This document shows, in pieces, positions 47,994-56,784 of a stretch of 64,000 bases of DNA. The notes beneath the pieces are model-generated. The model made no database searches. It had not been told where the DNA came from and worked only from the letters and a program-made list of their open reading frames with translations. Source of the stretch: Clostridium frigidicarnis (GTDB lineage: Bacteria; Bacillota; Clostridia; Clostridiales; Clostridiaceae). Position 1 is the first letter of the stretch. Each line of letters opens with the position of its first letter. The stretch covers positions 1 to 64,000 of the forward strand of contig NZ_FOKI01000020.1 of the NCBI RefSeq assembly GCF_900111985.1, written 5' to 3'. The position numbers and the translations under genes were made by a program.

Positions 47994-50030
47994 TTATTTA
48001 ATTTTTATTTCTGATACATCTTTGAGAGCTTTTTCTTCTCCAAAGTTCGTTTTTAATTCTTCAACTTTATCCATATTAGTTATAATCACAGGAGTCACTA
48101 AACTTTTTCCAGCAGATAATATTTTATCTCTATCTATAGTTATTAGTAAATCTCCTTTTTTAACTTTGTCTCCCACATTTACATGTGATGTAAATCCTTC
48201 TCCTTGTAGTTCAACTGTATCTATTCCTATATGAACTAATATCTCTAATCCACTTTCTGCATTTATAGCTACTGCATGCTTAGTTGGAAATAGTACAACT
48301 ACTTCTCCTGATGTTGGAGCAAATATCTTGTTTCCTGTAGTATCAACTGCAAATCCATCGCCTAATAATTTTTGTGAAAAAACTTCATCTGGAACTTCAC
48401 TAAGTTCTACTACCTTACCATCTATTGGATTTATCAATGTATCAGAAGATATTCTTACTTCTGATGCCTCTTTTTCTTTTATTTCTTCTTTAAAATCTCT
48501 TGAAATATCAACATCATTTAGTTTTAATGATTCTTTTAATAAATTTTCATCTGACATAAGCTTTCTTATATCATCTTTAATTCTTTCTGCTTCTGTTCCA
48601 AATATAACTTGAACACTGTTTCCAGCTTCCATTATACCTGCTGCTCCAAGTGCTTTTAATGTTCTTTTATCTACAACTTCAGTATTATCTAAAGTTAATC
48701 TTAATCTAGTTATACAAGCATCTAAAACCTGAATATTTTCTTTTCCTCCAATAGATTGAAGTACTCTTGCTGCTTTTTCTAGACCCTTTAAATCCTTAAT
48801 TCCAACTTCAGCTAATTCATCATCCTCAGCATCTTCTCTACCTGGAGTCTTAAGATTAAACGCCTTAATAGAAAAATAAAATACTGCAAAGTATAAAGCA
48901 AAGAAAATTATTCCTACAATCCATATTGACCAAGGATTTCCTGCAAATTTAAATCCTAATACATAATCTATAAACGATGCAGAAAACGTATATCCAAGTC
49001 TTATGTTTAAAAGGCTTGTTATTATTCCTGATGCAAAAGCTGCAACAACATGGAATACAAATAATAATGGTGCAACGAATATAAATGAAAATTCTATGGG
49101 CTCAGTTATTCCTGTTAAGAAAGCAACAAATGCTGCAGATACAAGCATACCTGAAACCGCTTTTCTATTCTCTTTCTTAGCTGCAAATATCATTGCAAGT
49201 GCTGCTCCTGGAAGTCCAAACATTATTACTGGATACTCTGATGCCATAAATACTCCTGCTGCAGGATCTCCATGAAAATATCTAGCCGAATCTCCAAAAT
49301 AAGTTACTCCATTGGAAACAAACTCTCCAAATTGATATAAGAATGCTGGATAATACATATGATGTAATCCAATTGGTATTAATAATCTCTTTCCAGCTGC
49401 ATAAAATGCTGGTCCAAATATTGATGTACTCGCCCAATGAGCAAATACATCAATCCCACCTTGAAGTATTGGCCAAACATTTACACCTATAAATGCTATT
49501 ATTAGAGCTACAACAGATGTAACTATCGGTACAAATCTTTTTCCTCCAAAGAATCCTAGAACTTGTGGTAATTTTATGTTGTGATACTTGTTATAAAGTA
49601 TGGCCGCTGTAAGACCTATAATTATTCCCCCAAAAACCCCCATATTTATAGTGTTTCGTGAAACTATATCGCTATAATCGGCTGTTAATTTAAATGCATC
49701 AAGTGTAATGCCTTGAGCAACAGCTTCAGTTGTAGCCGCAGCTGTTGCTGCATTTGCACTTGCTAATTTTATAATTCCTTCTAATATGTATTCACCAACA
49801 ACTGCTGCAAGTGCTGCTACGCCCTCTCCACCTGAGAACCCAATTGCAACACCAACTGCAAATATCATTGATAAGTTTTGGAAAATAGCGTCTCCTGCTG
49901 TAACCATAAATGGTATATTTAATAAATCTGGTTGACCAAGTCTTAATAAAAGACCTGCTGCTGGAAGCACAGATACAGGTAACATTAATGATTTACCTAT
50001 CTTCTGAAGAACCGCAAATAACTTTTTCAT
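47994..50030 (-). CDS. ptsG: PTS glucose-type transporter EIICBA
   Basis: Imports and phosphorylates glucose or a related sugar. EIIC (about 1-400, ten or so helices, GITEPIEFSFIFVAPLLF), EIIB (about 425-505, phosphocysteine in VLDACITRLRLTL) and EIIA (about 530-670, phospho-His in LEILVHIGIDTVEL) are in one 678-residue chain. The GVAIGFSGGEGVAALAA segment fits the glucose/N-acetylglucosamine group; the exact sugar is uncertain. It has its own promoter and a structured leader. Confidence 0.9.
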   Translation of the reverse strand: MKKLFAVLQKIGKSLMLPVSVLPAAGLLLRLGQPDLLNIPFMVTAGDAIFQNLSMIFAVGVAIGFSGGEGVAALAAVVGEYILEGIIKLASANAATAAATTEAVAQGITLDAFKLTADYSDIVSRNTINMGVFGGIIIGLTAAILYNKYHNIKLPQVLGFFGGKRFVPIVTSVVALIIAFIGVNVWPILQGGIDVFAHWASTSIFGPAFYAAGKRLLIPIGLHHMYYPAFLYQFGEFVSNGVTYFGDSARYFHGDPAAGVFMASEYPVIMFGLPGAALAMIFAAKKENRKAVSGMLVSAAFVAFLTGITEPIEFSFIFVAPLLFVFHVVAAFASGIITSLLNIRLGYTFSASFIDYVLGFKFAGNPWSIWIVGIIFFALYFAVFYFSIKAFNLKTPGREDAEDDELAEVGIKDLKGLEKAARVLQSIGGKENIQVLDACITRLRLTLDNTEVVDKRTLKALGAAGIMEAGNSVQVIFGTEAERIKDDIRKLMSDENLLKESLKLNDVDISRDFKEEIKEKEASEVRISSDTLINPIDGKVVELSEVPDEVFSQKLLGDGFAVDTTGNKIFAPTSGEVVVLFPTKHAVAINAESGLEILVHIGIDTVELQGEGFTSHVNVGDKVKKGDLLITIDRDKILSAGKSLVTPVIITNMDKVEELKTNFGEEKALKDVSEIKIK

Positions 50031-50064
50031 TTTTCTCCTCCTTCGTAATTAGAAATTCTTTATA

Positions 50065-50122
50065 ATTAAAAAAGACACGATTAAAAAAAGGAATCCCCTA
50101 ACTCCCTTTCTCAATGTGTCTT
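50065..50122 (-). promoter_or_regulatory. Structured leader of ptsG (possible antitermination site)
   Basis: The 130-nt leader contains AAGACAC pairing with GTGTCTT around an inner AAAGG / CCTTT hairpin followed by a T-run (TTTTTTT), i.e. two nested hairpins, the inner one terminator-like. This is the layout of BglG/GlcT-type control of PTS genes, but the protein-binding sequence was not recognised. Confidence 0.45.
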
Positions 50123-50168
50123 ATATTACAAGTTTAAAATTTTACCCCGAATAAAAAATTACTTTTTT

Positions 50169-50197
50169 ATTCTACTACTATCATTTGTTAAAGTCAA
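50169..50197 (-). promoter_or_regulatory. sigma-A promoter of ptsG
   Basis: Minus-strand TTGACT (50192-50197), exactly 17 nt, TAGAAT (50169-50174). The start near 50162 leaves a leader of about 130 nt. Confidence 0.75.
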
Positions 50198-50273
50198 TAT
50201 AAAAAGAGTAAGGATGTATTTTAAGTTTTCATTTTATTCTAATAGTGTTTGCTAATTTTTTGTTTAAATTCAT

Positions 50274-50309
50274 AAAAATAAGCTATGGATTAATCCATAG
50301 CTTATTTTT
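50274..50309 (-). terminator. Terminator of cotS
   Basis: A 17-bp near-continuous palindrome (50274-50290 with 50293-50309) directly after the cotS end. The T-rich part lies inside the stem. Confidence 0.75.
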
Positions 50310-50326
50310 ATATTATTTAGTTATAA

Positions 50327-51331
50327 TTATTCCTCTTCTTTATACTCTTCTTTAAATTTTTCTATAAAATTCAAATATTCATCCTTTTCTTCAATTATTT
50401 CATTTATCTTTTTAATAAATGTGTTAACTCCCCAGGTAACTTCATTGTAATAGTATCTATTAGCAAGTCTCCAAAACCTCTGAGGAAATATAAGAAATGA
50501 TAGTAAAATCCTATATTCTCTTTTTTCTAATGGCCAAATTGAATTGTATCCCTCTATAATTCCTTTAGCAAACTCTATATCCCAATTATTTCTTTTTAAT
50601 ACTTTAATCATAAAATTAGATATATCATATACTCTAATTTCTCTTTTACAATAATCGAAGTCAATAATATTGTACTCATCATTTTTATCTATGATTATAT
50701 TATGATAAGTATAATCATGATGGCAAAATATTTTTAATTCCTCTGACTCCCTACATATGTTATCATACTCTGATGTATTCAATGTATTTTTAGCCCTTTT
50801 ACACAAATCCTTATAAAAATTTAATGCTTTCATATAAATCATATCAAATTCAGTCTTATCTCTTTTTTTTCTAGCCATATCATTCATTTTTTCTAATGCC
50901 TTTGATCTTTTATCTATTAGATGAGGCCATCTATCCAAATCACTTTTTAATTTACTATTTTCAGGTGGTTCATACCCTCTAGATGCAAGATGCATCTCAG
51001 CTAAATTTTTAGCTGCCTTGGTAACTTCTTCTTTGTTGTTAAAATCACATTCTCTTCCATCAATCCATTCAGATAATGTGTATAAGTCCTCATTAACTAA
51101 TGCAAAAGGCTCTCCATTTATGTTTAAAAAATATTTATCTACTCTATCATAGCCACTTTTATTTAAGTGTTCTTTAGCCCCATAAACAAAAAGTAATTTT
51201 TGAGGACCATAAGATATTTTTTTCAAGCACCTTTCACCCTTATTAGTCTTTAAGTAATATACACCTTTATTTGGTTTTATTGTTTCAATTTTTATATCAA
51301 ATTGTCTTTCTATTTCAAATTCTCTCATCAT
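50327..51331 (-). CDS. cotS: CotS family spore coat protein (kinase-like)
   Basis: CotS/CotI proteins have an aminoglycoside-phosphotransferase/choline-kinase fold and sit in the spore coat. The 334 residues keep the catalytic loop FCHHDYTYHNIII and the metal-binding IIDFDYC, so activity is possible. WRLANRYYYNEVTWG and the IFPQRFWR block are CotS hallmarks. The ATG at 51331 follows GGGGGGTG. It is divergent from a glycosyltransferase gene at 51441, a pairing repeated at 58520/59691. Confidence 0.87.
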   Translation of the reverse strand: MMREFEIERQFDIKIETIKPNKGVYYLKTNKGERCLKKISYGPQKLLFVYGAKEHLNKSGYDRVDKYFLNINGEPFALVNEDLYTLSEWIDGRECDFNNKEEVTKAAKNLAEMHLASRGYEPPENSKLKSDLDRWPHLIDKRSKALEKMNDMARKKRDKTEFDMIYMKALNFYKDLCKRAKNTLNTSEYDNICRESEELKIFCHHDYTYHNIIIDKNDEYNIIDFDYCKREIRVYDISNFMIKVLKRNNWDIEFAKGIIEGYNSIWPLEKREYRILLSFLIFPQRFWRLANRYYYNEVTWGVNTFIKKINEIIEEKDEYLNFIEKFKEEYKEEE

Positions 51332-51440
51332 ATTAGTCACCCCCCATTTAATTTATATGTTTATGTGTTATTAATTATTAACATTTTTTGCATTTATGCA
51401 ATATAATAAAATATAGCAAAGTATGAAAGGATTTGTACTT

Positions 51441-52565
51441 ATGAAAATAGGCATTGATGGCAGAGCTGCTATTTGGTATAGAGGAACAGGTATAGGTACC
51501 TACACCTATGAGTTAATTGAAGCCTTCAATAATATAGATGATATAAATAATTATATGATTTATATCGCTAAAGATTACAATTTAGATATAAATTTAAATA
51601 ATAATTTTTCTGAAATAGAAATCTCATCAAAATTAAAAAACAATTTTTGGAATAGTATTAATTCCTCTACACCCACTAATTCTTCTATAGATTTATACCA
51701 CAATCCTCAAAATGGGATTGGTGCTACCTTCCCTAAAACTTGTCCTTTGGTTATAACATTACACGATATTATTCCAATAAAACTTCCAGAAACCGTTGGT
51801 AGTATTTATCTTGATTTATTTAATAAACAAATGTCTTCTATAATAAGTAATTGTGATGGAATTATTACAGTTTCAAATTTTTCAAAAGATGATATTTCTT
51901 CATGTTTTAACTTTCCAAAAGAAAAAATCTTTGTAACCCCATTAGCAAGTGAAAAAATTTACAAACCATTAAACAAAAACTACTGTAAAGATTTTATAAA
52001 AAAAGTTTATGGAATATCTGATGATTTTATCCTTTATGTTGGTGGATTTAGTCCTAGAAAAAATATAATAGGTCTTATAGATGCCTATAGTAAAGCTATA
52101 CCCAATATTCCCAAAAACACAAAATTAGTTATACTAGGTAAACATGGCATCTCCTATGAACTTTATAAAAAAAGGGTTTCAGATTTAAATCTTGAAAATA
52201 ATGTATTATTCCCTGGATTTATTCCACCTTCATATATGCCCTTATTCTATAATGCAGCTGAATTATTTGTTTATCCATCTTTTTATGAAGGCTTTGGCTT
52301 GCCTCCATTAGAAGCAATGGCCTGTGGAACTCCTGTAATATGCTCAAACGTAACTTCTATTCCTGAAGTAGTTGGCGATGCTGCTATACTAATAAACCCA
52401 AATGATATGGATAATCTAAAAAATTCTATAGTCGAAGTATTAACAAATCCTGAATTAAAACACTTATTGATAAAAAAAGGTATTTTTAGAAATAGTATGT
52501 TTACTTGGAATAATACAGCACACTCTACACTCCTAGCATATAATAATATTATGAATAATCTCTAA
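51441..52565 (+). CDS. GT4 family glycosyltransferase (CotSA-like)
   Basis: A retaining GT-B glycosyltransferase of 374 residues. The N-terminus MKIGIDGRAAIWYRGTGIGTYTYELI, ILYVGGFSPRKNIIGLIDAY and YPSFYEGFGLPPLEAMACGTPVICSNVTSIPEVVGDAAI (with the EX7E motif) are clear. It shares long identical stretches with the product at 59691. Linkage to cotS suggests it glycosylates coat material, as CotSA is thought to. The ATG at 51441 follows AAAGGA. Confidence 0.87.
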   Translation: MKIGIDGRAAIWYRGTGIGTYTYELIEAFNNIDDINNYMIYIAKDYNLDINLNNNFSEIEISSKLKNNFWNSINSSTPTNSSIDLYHNPQNGIGATFPKTCPLVITLHDIIPIKLPETVGSIYLDLFNKQMSSIISNCDGIITVSNFSKDDISSCFNFPKEKIFVTPLASEKIYKPLNKNYCKDFIKKVYGISDDFILYVGGFSPRKNIIGLIDAYSKAIPNIPKNTKLVILGKHGISYELYKKRVSDLNLENNVLFPGFIPPSYMPLFYNAAELFVYPSFYEGFGLPPLEAMACGTPVICSNVTSIPEVVGDAAILINPNDMDNLKNSIVEVLTNPELKHLLIKKGIFRNSMFTWNNTAHSTLLAYNNIMNNL

Positions 52566-52574
52566 ATTTATTTT

Positions 52575-52612
52575 TCACATACCATTAAATTTTTGGTATG
52601 TGATTTTATTTT
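52575..52612 (+). terminator. Terminator of the first coat glycosyltransferase
   Basis: Hairpin TCACATACCA / TGGTATGTGA, followed by TTTTATTTTC on the plus strand. Confidence 0.88.
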
Positions 52613-52693
52613 CATTTACACCGAACATACATTCGTTTATAATAATATTGTTTGATTAAGACAAATTATATATTTAAGGGGTTGAATCTTATT

Positions 52694-53998
52694 TTGGATA
52701 GTTTTGATAAACTTCGTATATTATCTACTGCTGCTAAATATGATGTTTCATGTTCATCTAGTGGAAGTAAAAGAAAAAACAACAATGGAATAGGTAATGC
52801 ATCAGATTCCGGTATATGTCATAGCTTCACTCCTGATGGCAGATGTATTTCTCTTTTAAAAATTCTTTTAACAAATTATTGCATTTATGATTGTGCTTAT
52901 TGTATAAATAGAGTTTCTAATGATGTTCCAAGAGCTGCATTTACTCCTGAAGAAATTGCAGATTTAACTATAAACTTTTATAAACGTAACTACATAGAAG
53001 GATTATTTCTAAGTTCAGCTATATTTAAAGATCCTAACTATACCATGGAATTATTAGTAAAAACTTTGAAACTACTTAGACAAACTTATAAATTTAACGG
53101 CTATATTCATGTCAAAGCAATTCCTGGTGCAGATGATTCTCTTATAAATGAAGCTGGTCTGTATGCTGATAGAATGAGCGTAAATATAGAGTTACCCTCA
53201 TCTAACAGCCTAAAGTTATTAGCACCACAAAAGAAAAAAGAAAATATAATAAAACCTATGCGTTTTATCAATAATAAAATACATGAACATAAGGATTTAA
53301 ATAAAAGTTTAAAAACCTCACCTTTATTTATACCCGGTGGTCAAAGTACACAATTAATAGTAGGCGCCACTCCTGAAAGTGATTTGAAAATTATGAAGCT
53401 ATCAGAAACTTTATATAATACTCTTAATCTTAAACGAGTTTATTATTCTGGGTATGTCCCTGTTAATAGTTCTCCTAATCTTCCCAATATACAATCACCC
53501 CCTATTATGAGGGAACATAGATTATACCAGGGAGATTGGCTTATACGATTATATGGTTTTAAGTCTCATGAATTGCTTAATGACAACAACCCCAATTTTA
53601 ATATAAAATTAGATCCTAAAACTGATTGGGCAATAAATAATATTAATTTATTTCCAATAGAAATCAACAGTGCTTCCTATGATACTTTAATAAGAATCCC
53701 TGGAATAGGATTTAAAAGTGCTAAAAGAATTGTTTTAACAAGAAAAGTTCAACTATTATCCTTCGATAATTTAAAAAAACTTGGTGTAGTAATTAAACGA
53801 GCTCAATATTTTATAACATGCAAAGGAAAATATTATGGTAATACTTTGTTTGATCCAAATTCAATAAAGAATAAACTAGAAAACAAAAAACTTGAACCTA
53901 GTATAAATGAATTCCAACTTTCATTTTTTGATGAAAATACTCTTAAAAAAAATTTTATAAACAATGATTTAAATTCAAGATTACATGGAGATTTATAA
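52694..53998 (+). CDS. Radical SAM protein, putative DNA modification/repair (TIGR03916 type)
   Basis: The cluster-binding motif NYCIYDCAYCINR (C63, C67, C70) is preceded by the family signature KYDVSCSSSGS and followed by LSSAIFKDPNYTMELLV. A C-terminal helix-hairpin-helix, IRIPGIGFKSAKRIVLTRK, would bind DNA. The family is named for its linkage to a uracil-DNA-glycosylase-like protein; the reaction is unknown. The TTG at 52694 gives the usual N-terminus MDSFDKLRILSTAAKYD after AAGGGG (12-nt spacing); the longer frame starts before that site. It is followed 2 nt later by its DUF4130 partner. Confidence 0.87.
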   Translation: MDSFDKLRILSTAAKYDVSCSSSGSKRKNNNGIGNASDSGICHSFTPDGRCISLLKILLTNYCIYDCAYCINRVSNDVPRAAFTPEEIADLTINFYKRNYIEGLFLSSAIFKDPNYTMELLVKTLKLLRQTYKFNGYIHVKAIPGADDSLINEAGLYADRMSVNIELPSSNSLKLLAPQKKKENIIKPMRFINNKIHEHKDLNKSLKTSPLFIPGGQSTQLIVGATPESDLKIMKLSETLYNTLNLKRVYYSGYVPVNSSPNLPNIQSPPIMREHRLYQGDWLIRLYGFKSHELLNDNNPNFNIKLDPKTDWAINNINLFPIEINSASYDTLIRIPGIGFKSAKRIVLTRKVQLLSFDNLKKLGVVIKRAQYFITCKGKYYGNTLFDPNSIKNKLENKKLEPSINEFQLSFFDENTLKKNFINNDLNSRLHGDL

Positions 53999-54000
53999 TT

Positions 54001-54741
54001 ATGAATGTTTATATATATGATGGAAGTTTCTATGGCCTTCTATGCTCAATTTATAATAGTTATTTATTAGATACAAAACCTGATAGAATTTCGAGGGAGA
54101 ATATTGTAATTTCAAATTTTATTGATAATTATATATCTATTGAAACAGATGATATTATAGCCCAAAAGGTTCAATATACAATTATGAGTAAACTAGATAA
54201 TGAATTTCTTAAAAATATATACTTAGCATATTTAAATGATTTAAATTATAATACAGATACTTGCATATACAAATATTTGGTTTTAGCCTTTAAAATCGGT
54301 GCTGATATTAAATTTCATCTTCACAATGAAATTGTAATTGAATTCAATAAGATTGTGAAAAAAGTCACCTTAGAAAATCATAGGTTTAAAGGGTTTGTAC
54401 GTTTTAGAACTTTAAATGATAATATTTTATATTCTAAAATTGAACCTGATAATAATATTATTCCTATTTTAATGCCCCACTTCGTCAAAAGGCTATCAAA
54501 TGAAAAATTTATAATACATGACACAAAAAGAAATATTGCAGGAATATATACTAATAAATCGTGGATAGTAGCTGACTTTGATTTTAATTTTAACAACTAT
54601 TCATACATTGATATAACAGAAAAACTTTGGAATGTTTACTTTAATTATACAAATATAAAAGAACGGAAAAATTATAAATTGCAAAAGCTTCATATGCCCT
54701 ATAGATATTGGAAGAATATAACTGAACTTGATAATTTCTAA
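54001..54741 (+). CDS. DUF4130 / TIGR03915 protein, partner of the radical SAM protein
   Basis: The 246 residues have the family start MNVYIYDGSFYGLLCSIYNSY and the C-terminal DUF4130 pattern RFKGFVRFRTLNDNILYSKIEPDNNIIPILMPHFVKRLSNEKFIIHDTKR. In other bacteria this domain is joined to uracil-DNA-glycosylase-like domains; here it stands alone. It follows the radical SAM gene by 2 nt, so the two surely form one unit. Role in DNA metabolism is a database inference, not shown. Confidence 0.85.
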   Translation: MNVYIYDGSFYGLLCSIYNSYLLDTKPDRISRENIVISNFIDNYISIETDDIIAQKVQYTIMSKLDNEFLKNIYLAYLNDLNYNTDTCIYKYLVLAFKIGADIKFHLHNEIVIEFNKIVKKVTLENHRFKGFVRFRTLNDNILYSKIEPDNNIIPILMPHFVKRLSNEKFIIHDTKRNIAGIYTNKSWIVADFDFNFNNYSYIDITEKLWNVYFNYTNIKERKNYKLQKLHMPYRYWKNITELDNF

Positions 54742-54853
54742 TATTATATATACATGATAAGACTCTTATTAATTTTTCTGATTTTTTGCTAAATTCTAGT
54801 ATATTATGTTATAATATTTAAGCTTATTTCAAACCCAATTTTTTAAGGAATCT

Positions 54854-54995
54854 TCAAAAAATAATAGTCCAGTATTCTTGTCTGTTTGCCATAATACTTC
54901 ATGATCAAAAGTCACCCATAGCACCACTATGAATGACTTTTAACTCTTTGTCTTATCCCAAATATACCTGAAATCTATGGCCTATTATTTTTTCA
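54854..54995. repeat. Miniature inverted-repeat element, copy 2 (diverged)
   Basis: 142 nt with 18-nt terminal inverted repeats (54854-54871 and 54978-54995, 16 matches) and a central hairpin (54907-54941, 13 of 15 pairs). Layout and size equal copies 1 and 4, with much lower sequence identity. It lies before the AzgA permease gene and would be in its upstream region. Confidence 0.55.
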
Positions 54996-55029
54996 GATAC
55001 TCAATACAAAAATAAAGAAGGTAGGACTT

Positions 55030-56322
55030 ATGAAAAAATTTTTTAAATTAAATGAACATAATGTGACTGTAAAAAGCGAACTTTTAGCCGCTTTTACATC
55101 TTTCTTTGCCGCAGTTTATATAATAGTAGTAAATGCTAATATATTAAGTGCTAGTGGTGCAAAGATGGAACCCTTGATTCTTGCAACTGTTTTTGCTTCT
55201 CTTATTGGATGCATCTTAGTTGCACTTATTAGTAATGCCCCACTTGCTATAATGCCTGGTATGGGAATAAATGCTTTATTTACATACACCATAGTAAAAA
55301 CTATGGGTTTATCCTTTAATGAGGCTTTAGCTGCTGTATTTGTAGCTGGAATCTTATTTTGTATAGTAGCTTTTACTCCTTTAGCAGATATTATAACAAA
55401 ATCTATATCTCATAATCTAAAGGAATCAATCTCAGTAGGTATTGGACTTTTTATAACATTTATAGGGCTTAAAAACTGTGGTTTTTTACTTCCTGATAGC
55501 TCTACTATTATTAAACTAGCTAATTTAGGTGATCCAACTATTATAGCTTTTATTCTTGCAATGATATTAACAATAGTTTTATTCATTATGAATGTACCGG
55601 GAGCCTTTTTAATAAGTATAATTGGAGGAACAATTATTTCTGTATTTTTAGGAATAGTTGATTTATCTACATTATCTTTTTCATTGCCAAATTTTAATGA
55701 ATATAATGAAATATTTTTTGCTATGGATTTTGGTAATATTAATAGTATTTCATTTTGGGTAGCAACATTTTCATTAACATTAGTTCTTATATTCGAGAAT
55801 ATTGGGCTTTTACATGGTCAAGTAAATGGATTACTTAATGCGCCTCATAAAACTAAAAAAGCATTACATGCTGTAGCTATATCTAGTGCACTATGTGGAA
55901 TATTGGGCACAAGCCCATCTGTTTCTACAGTTGAATGTGCCGCTGGAATAGCTCAAGGTGGAAAAACAGGATTAACTGCTTTATTTACTGGGTTTCTGTT
56001 CTTGTTATCTTTATTTTTTATTCCAGTAATAAAAATAATACCACCAGCTGCCATCTCTCCTGTTCTAGTTATAATAGGATGCTTAATGATGTCTAATGTT
56101 ACTAATATTGATTTTAAAGATTTTACTGAAGCTCTCCCATCTTTTCTAATAATAGTTTTGATTCCTTTAACATTCAGTATAGTTGATGGGATTGCTTTTG
56201 GTTTTATATCATATCCTATAGCCAAATTTGCAGCAAAAAAACATAAGGAAGTTTCTTTAGCAACATATTGTATATCTGTAATTTTCCTTATATACTTTGT
56301 TTTACATGTAATTAACACTTAA
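55030..56322 (+). CDS. AzgA/PbuG-type purine permease (NCS2 superfamily)
   Basis: Proton-coupled uptake of hypoxanthine, guanine or adenine. The 430 residues have about 12-14 membrane segments and the family motifs FFAAVYIIVVNANIL, IMPGMGINALFTYTIV, FENIGLLHGQ and GTSPSVSTVECAAGIAQGGKTGLTAL. The start follows GAAGGTAGG. No purine riboswitch could be recognised upstream, although many permeases of this group have one. Confidence 0.92.
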   Translation: MKKFFKLNEHNVTVKSELLAAFTSFFAAVYIIVVNANILSASGAKMEPLILATVFASLIGCILVALISNAPLAIMPGMGINALFTYTIVKTMGLSFNEALAAVFVAGILFCIVAFTPLADIITKSISHNLKESISVGIGLFITFIGLKNCGFLLPDSSTIIKLANLGDPTIIAFILAMILTIVLFIMNVPGAFLISIIGGTIISVFLGIVDLSTLSFSLPNFNEYNEIFFAMDFGNINSISFWVATFSLTLVLIFENIGLLHGQVNGLLNAPHKTKKALHAVAISSALCGILGTSPSVSTVECAAGIAQGGKTGLTALFTGFLFLLSLFFIPVIKIIPPAAISPVLVIIGCLMMSNVTNIDFKDFTEALPSFLIIVLIPLTFSIVDGIAFGFISYPIAKFAAKKHKEVSLATYCISVIFLIYFVLHVINT

Positions 56323-56326
56323 GAAC

Positions 56327-56346
56327 AAAAGGCTGCGCCCTTTTTT
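56327..56346 (+). terminator. Terminator of the purine permease
   Basis: Short hairpin AAAAGG / CCTTTT with a GC-rich loop and T6, 5 nt past the stop. Confidence 0.75.
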
Positions 56347-56394
56347 AATAGTTATCAAAGTTATCCACAGATTCGAAATTTTATAATATCCTAT

Positions 56395-56425
56395 AGTAAA
56401 AAAAGTGGCTATGCCATTTTTTACT
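56395..56425. repeat. AT-rich hairpin
   Basis: AGTAAAAAA-GTGGC and GCCA-TTTTTTACT form a stem of about 13 bp. It could be a second terminator for read-through from the permease gene. Confidence 0.5.
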
Positions 56426-56428
56426 GAA

Positions 56429-56493
56429 TAGTGACAAGTGACAAGTTGGGGTTGAAAATCATAGATTTTCTCCTTGAATTGTACTTGTCACTA
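56429..56493. repeat. 65-nt palindromic hairpin element
   Basis: Perfect 11-bp ends TAGTGACAAGT / ACTTGTCACTA and an inner perfect hairpin GAAAATC-ATA-GATTTTC. No reading frame. It does not share sequence with the other repeats. The remaining 56494-56713 is AT-rich with nothing recognisable. Confidence 0.55.
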
Positions 56494-56713
56494 ATTAAAG
56501 CTTTCAACTTTAAAAAAACTTATATATGTTTAATGTTTTTTAGTTACACATAAAGTTAACTTAATTATTGTAAATTTACATAGTATAGAAAGTCATCTTA
56601 ATCCAAAAATATATATGGTGTATTTAATGCTTTTTTTACTAACGCTTATCATTCTATTTTCATTAGAGAATTTTATTATTATGGGAATGTATAATTTAAA
56701 ACAGAAATTTATA

Positions 56714-56774
56714 AAAGAGTGTGGGTATAAGCAACACAGCCAGCTAGTCTGTGTTGCTTATACCCACACTCTTT
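56714..56774. terminator. Very strong bidirectional terminator
   Basis: Two perfect 26-nt arms (56714-56739 and 56749-56774) flank a 9-nt loop; A-run before and T-run after serve both directions. It is the strongest hairpin of the window, between the permease and the minus-strand CotS-like genes. Confidence 0.9.
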
Positions 56775-56784
56775 TTACATAATT

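Noticed and set aside
54742-55029. Purine riboswitch before the purine permease
   Set aside because: The conserved loop and junction sequences of purine riboswitches were not found; the stretch instead fits the miniature inverted-repeat family.
56361-56369. Perfect DnaA box TTATCCACA as a replication origin
   Set aside because: It is a single box without a cluster, without dnaA or dnaN nearby; not enough for oriC.
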